A DNA stretch of 7,151 bases, from positions 1 through 7,151 of the forward strand of contig CAYSFO010000055.1 in assembly GCA_964430695.1 (NCBI GenBank). Direction: 5' to 3'. Positions 6,493 to 7,151 of this stretch are shown here, piece after piece. A program made the position numbers and the translations under genes. Source of the DNA: MGBC108787 sp964430695 (GTDB lineage Bacteria > Bacillota_I > Bacilli_A > RF39 > UBA660). Under the pieces are notes generated by a model. The model made no database searches, was not told the DNA's origin, and saw only the letters and a list, made by a program, of their open reading frames with translations. Positions within the stretch are counted from its first letter, which is position 1; each line of letters starts with the position of its first letter.

Positions 6493-6499
6493 CTCCTTT
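6493..6499 (-). promoter_or_regulatory. Shine-Dalgarno site fixing the pepF start
   Basis: AAAGGAG on the minus strand lies 7 nt before the ATG at 6483-6485. It falls downstream of the alternative in-frame ATG at 6509, which has no comparable site and would add eight basic residues (MIKKRSAR). Confidence 0.8.
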
Positions 6500-6507
6500 T
6501 TTTAATC

Positions 6508-6537
6508 AAAAGTAAAGTTCTAGTTTTCTAGAACTTT
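6508..6537 (-). terminator. Intercistronic hairpin between dnaK and pepF, possible weak terminator or processing site
   Basis: On the minus strand AAAGTTCTAG (6528-6537) and CTAGAACTTT (6514-6523) form a perfect 10-bp stem around an AAAA loop. It begins 9 nt after the dnaK stop codon. The sequence after it (ACTTTTGATT) is only a broken U-tract, so full termination is unlikely. Partial termination, or protection of the dnaK mRNA 3' end after cleavage, would make dnaK more abundant than pepF-dnaJ. No clear promoter is seen between this hairpin and pepF. Confidence 0.55.
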
Positions 6538-6545
6538 TCCTTTTC

Positions 6546-7151
6546 CTATTTTTCTTCGTAGTTTGCTTCTTCTACATTATCGTCTTTTTTATCATCAGAT
6601 TCTGCACTATCTGTAGTGGCATTATCTTGATTTTCTTTGGCAGCATTTTCATACACTTTTGTTGCTAATTTCATTGCTATTTCATTTAAAGCATCTGTTT
6701 TTGTTTTAATTTCCTCTATATCTTCTTTTTCTAATGCTTCCTTTAATTCTTTTATTTTTTCTTCTGCTTCATTCTTATCTTTTTCATCTACTTTATCTCC
6801 TAAGTCAGAGATTGCTTTTTCGGTTGCGAAAATCATGGAATCAGCGTTATTACGTACATCTGCTTCTTCTTTTCTCTTTTCGTCTGCTTCTTTATTCGCT
6901 TCTGCTTCTTTCATCATTTTATCGATTTCTTCTTCTGTTAATCCAGTAGATGATTGAATGGTAATAGATTGTTCTTTACTTGTGCCTAAATCTTTGGCTG
7001 TTACGTTTACGATACCATTTGCATCAATATCAAATTTAACTTCAATTTGGGGAATTCCTCTTGGTGCTGGTGGAATATTTGTAAGTTGGAAGTTCCCTAA
7101 AGTTTTATTATCAGCAGCCATAGGTCTTTCTCCTTGTAGTACATGAATATC
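6546..7151 (-). CDS. dnaK: Chaperone protein DnaK (Hsp70), C-terminal part (partial)
   Basis: This is the last 201 residues of the ATP-dependent chaperone; the window end cuts it on a codon boundary, so the ATPase domain and the start of the substrate-binding domain lie outside. The visible part opens with DIHVLQGERPMAADNKTLGNF and continues with NIPPAPRGIPQIEVKFDIDANGIVNVTAKD, both highly conserved in the substrate-binding beta domain. It then enters the helical lid (GLTEEEIDKMMKEAEANKEADEKRK and onward) and ends in a disordered acidic tail, DDKKDDNVEEANYEEK, comparable to other bacterial DnaK tails. An ATG at 7119-7121 is internal (the Met of GERPMAADN) and not the start. It is the first visible gene of the dnaK-pepF-dnaJ unit. 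The promoter, and any HrcA/CIRCE control, would lie outside the window. Confidence 0.97.
   Translation of the reverse strand, partial: DIHVLQGERPMAADNKTLGNFQLTNIPPAPRGIPQIEVKFDIDANGIVNVTAKDLGTSKEQSITIQSSTGLTEEEIDKMMKEAEANKEADEKRKEEADVRNNADSMIFATEKAISDLGDKVDEKDKNEAEEKIKELKEALEKEDIEEIKTKTDALNEIAMKLATKVYENAAKENQDNATTDSAESDDKKDDNVEEANYEEK

Noticed and set aside
6483..6499. A GAGTGC half-site on the minus strand upstream of pepF, resembling half of the HrcA operator CIRCE (TTAGCACTC-n9-GAGTGCTAA).
   Set aside because: No matching TTAGCACTC arm lies 9 nt upstream, and the GAG belongs to the pepF Shine-Dalgarno site. It is coincidental.
6486..6509. Eight-residue N-terminal extension of PepF (MIKKRSAR).
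   Set aside because: It would be encoded by the Shine-Dalgarno region of the better start at 6485, and no site precedes the ATG at 6509.
6637..6957. Plus-strand open frames of 106 and 71 codons opposite dnaK, rich in Ser, Phe and Leu.
   Set aside because: They are antisense shadows of the Lys/Glu-rich DnaK lid (GAA/AAA codons read as TTC/TTT), with no ribosome binding site or domain sense.

Overview
The window comes from an AT-rich, low-GC Gram-positive bacterium (Bacillota, class Bacilli in the broad sense). Evidence is the codon use (mostly A/T third positions), strong purine-rich Shine-Dalgarno sites, extended -10 promoters, U-tailed hairpin terminators and a dnaK/dnaJ/mtaB neighbourhood like that of Bacillus. 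The two envelope-type proteins of unknown function resemble, from memory, proteins of uncultured gut Bacilli (RF39/Erysipelotrichales-like). That taxonomic guess is inference. TGA serves as a stop codon (the 422-residue gene ends in TGA), so the code is the standard one and not the Mycoplasma code.

Every gene lies on the minus strand, so the transcriptional order runs from high to low coordinates: dnaK (3' part only, cut by the window end), a hairpin, an M3-family oligoendopeptidase F gene, dnaJ (overlapping the peptidase by 8 nt), a 422-residue single-pass membrane protein of unknown function, a 162-residue single-pass membrane protein of unknown function, mtaB (tRNA t6A37 methylthiotransferase), and the first 49 codons of an Rpn/PD-(D/E)XK-type gene that runs off the left edge. 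There is no gene-free stretch longer than about 170 bases.

dnaK, pepF and dnaJ look like one transcription unit for cytoplasmic protein quality control (Hsp70, a peptide-degrading metallopeptidase, Hsp40). The unit ends at a hairpin that contains the dnaJ stop codon. The next three genes each appear to form their own small unit. Each has a recognisable minus-strand promoter and a hairpin terminator, and in the first two the terminator stem again includes the stop codon.

Two points stand out. First, a peptidase gene is inserted between dnaK and dnaJ, which are normally adjacent. Second, dnaJ and mtaB keep their Bacillus-like order, but prmA and rsmE, which lie between them in Bacillus subtilis, are absent here and two unknown membrane-anchored proteins occupy the gap. 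I see no CRISPR array, insertion sequence, tRNA or rRNA. Nothing here amounts to an obviously new system; the most interesting content is the rearranged chaperone locus and its very compact terminator/promoter junctions.
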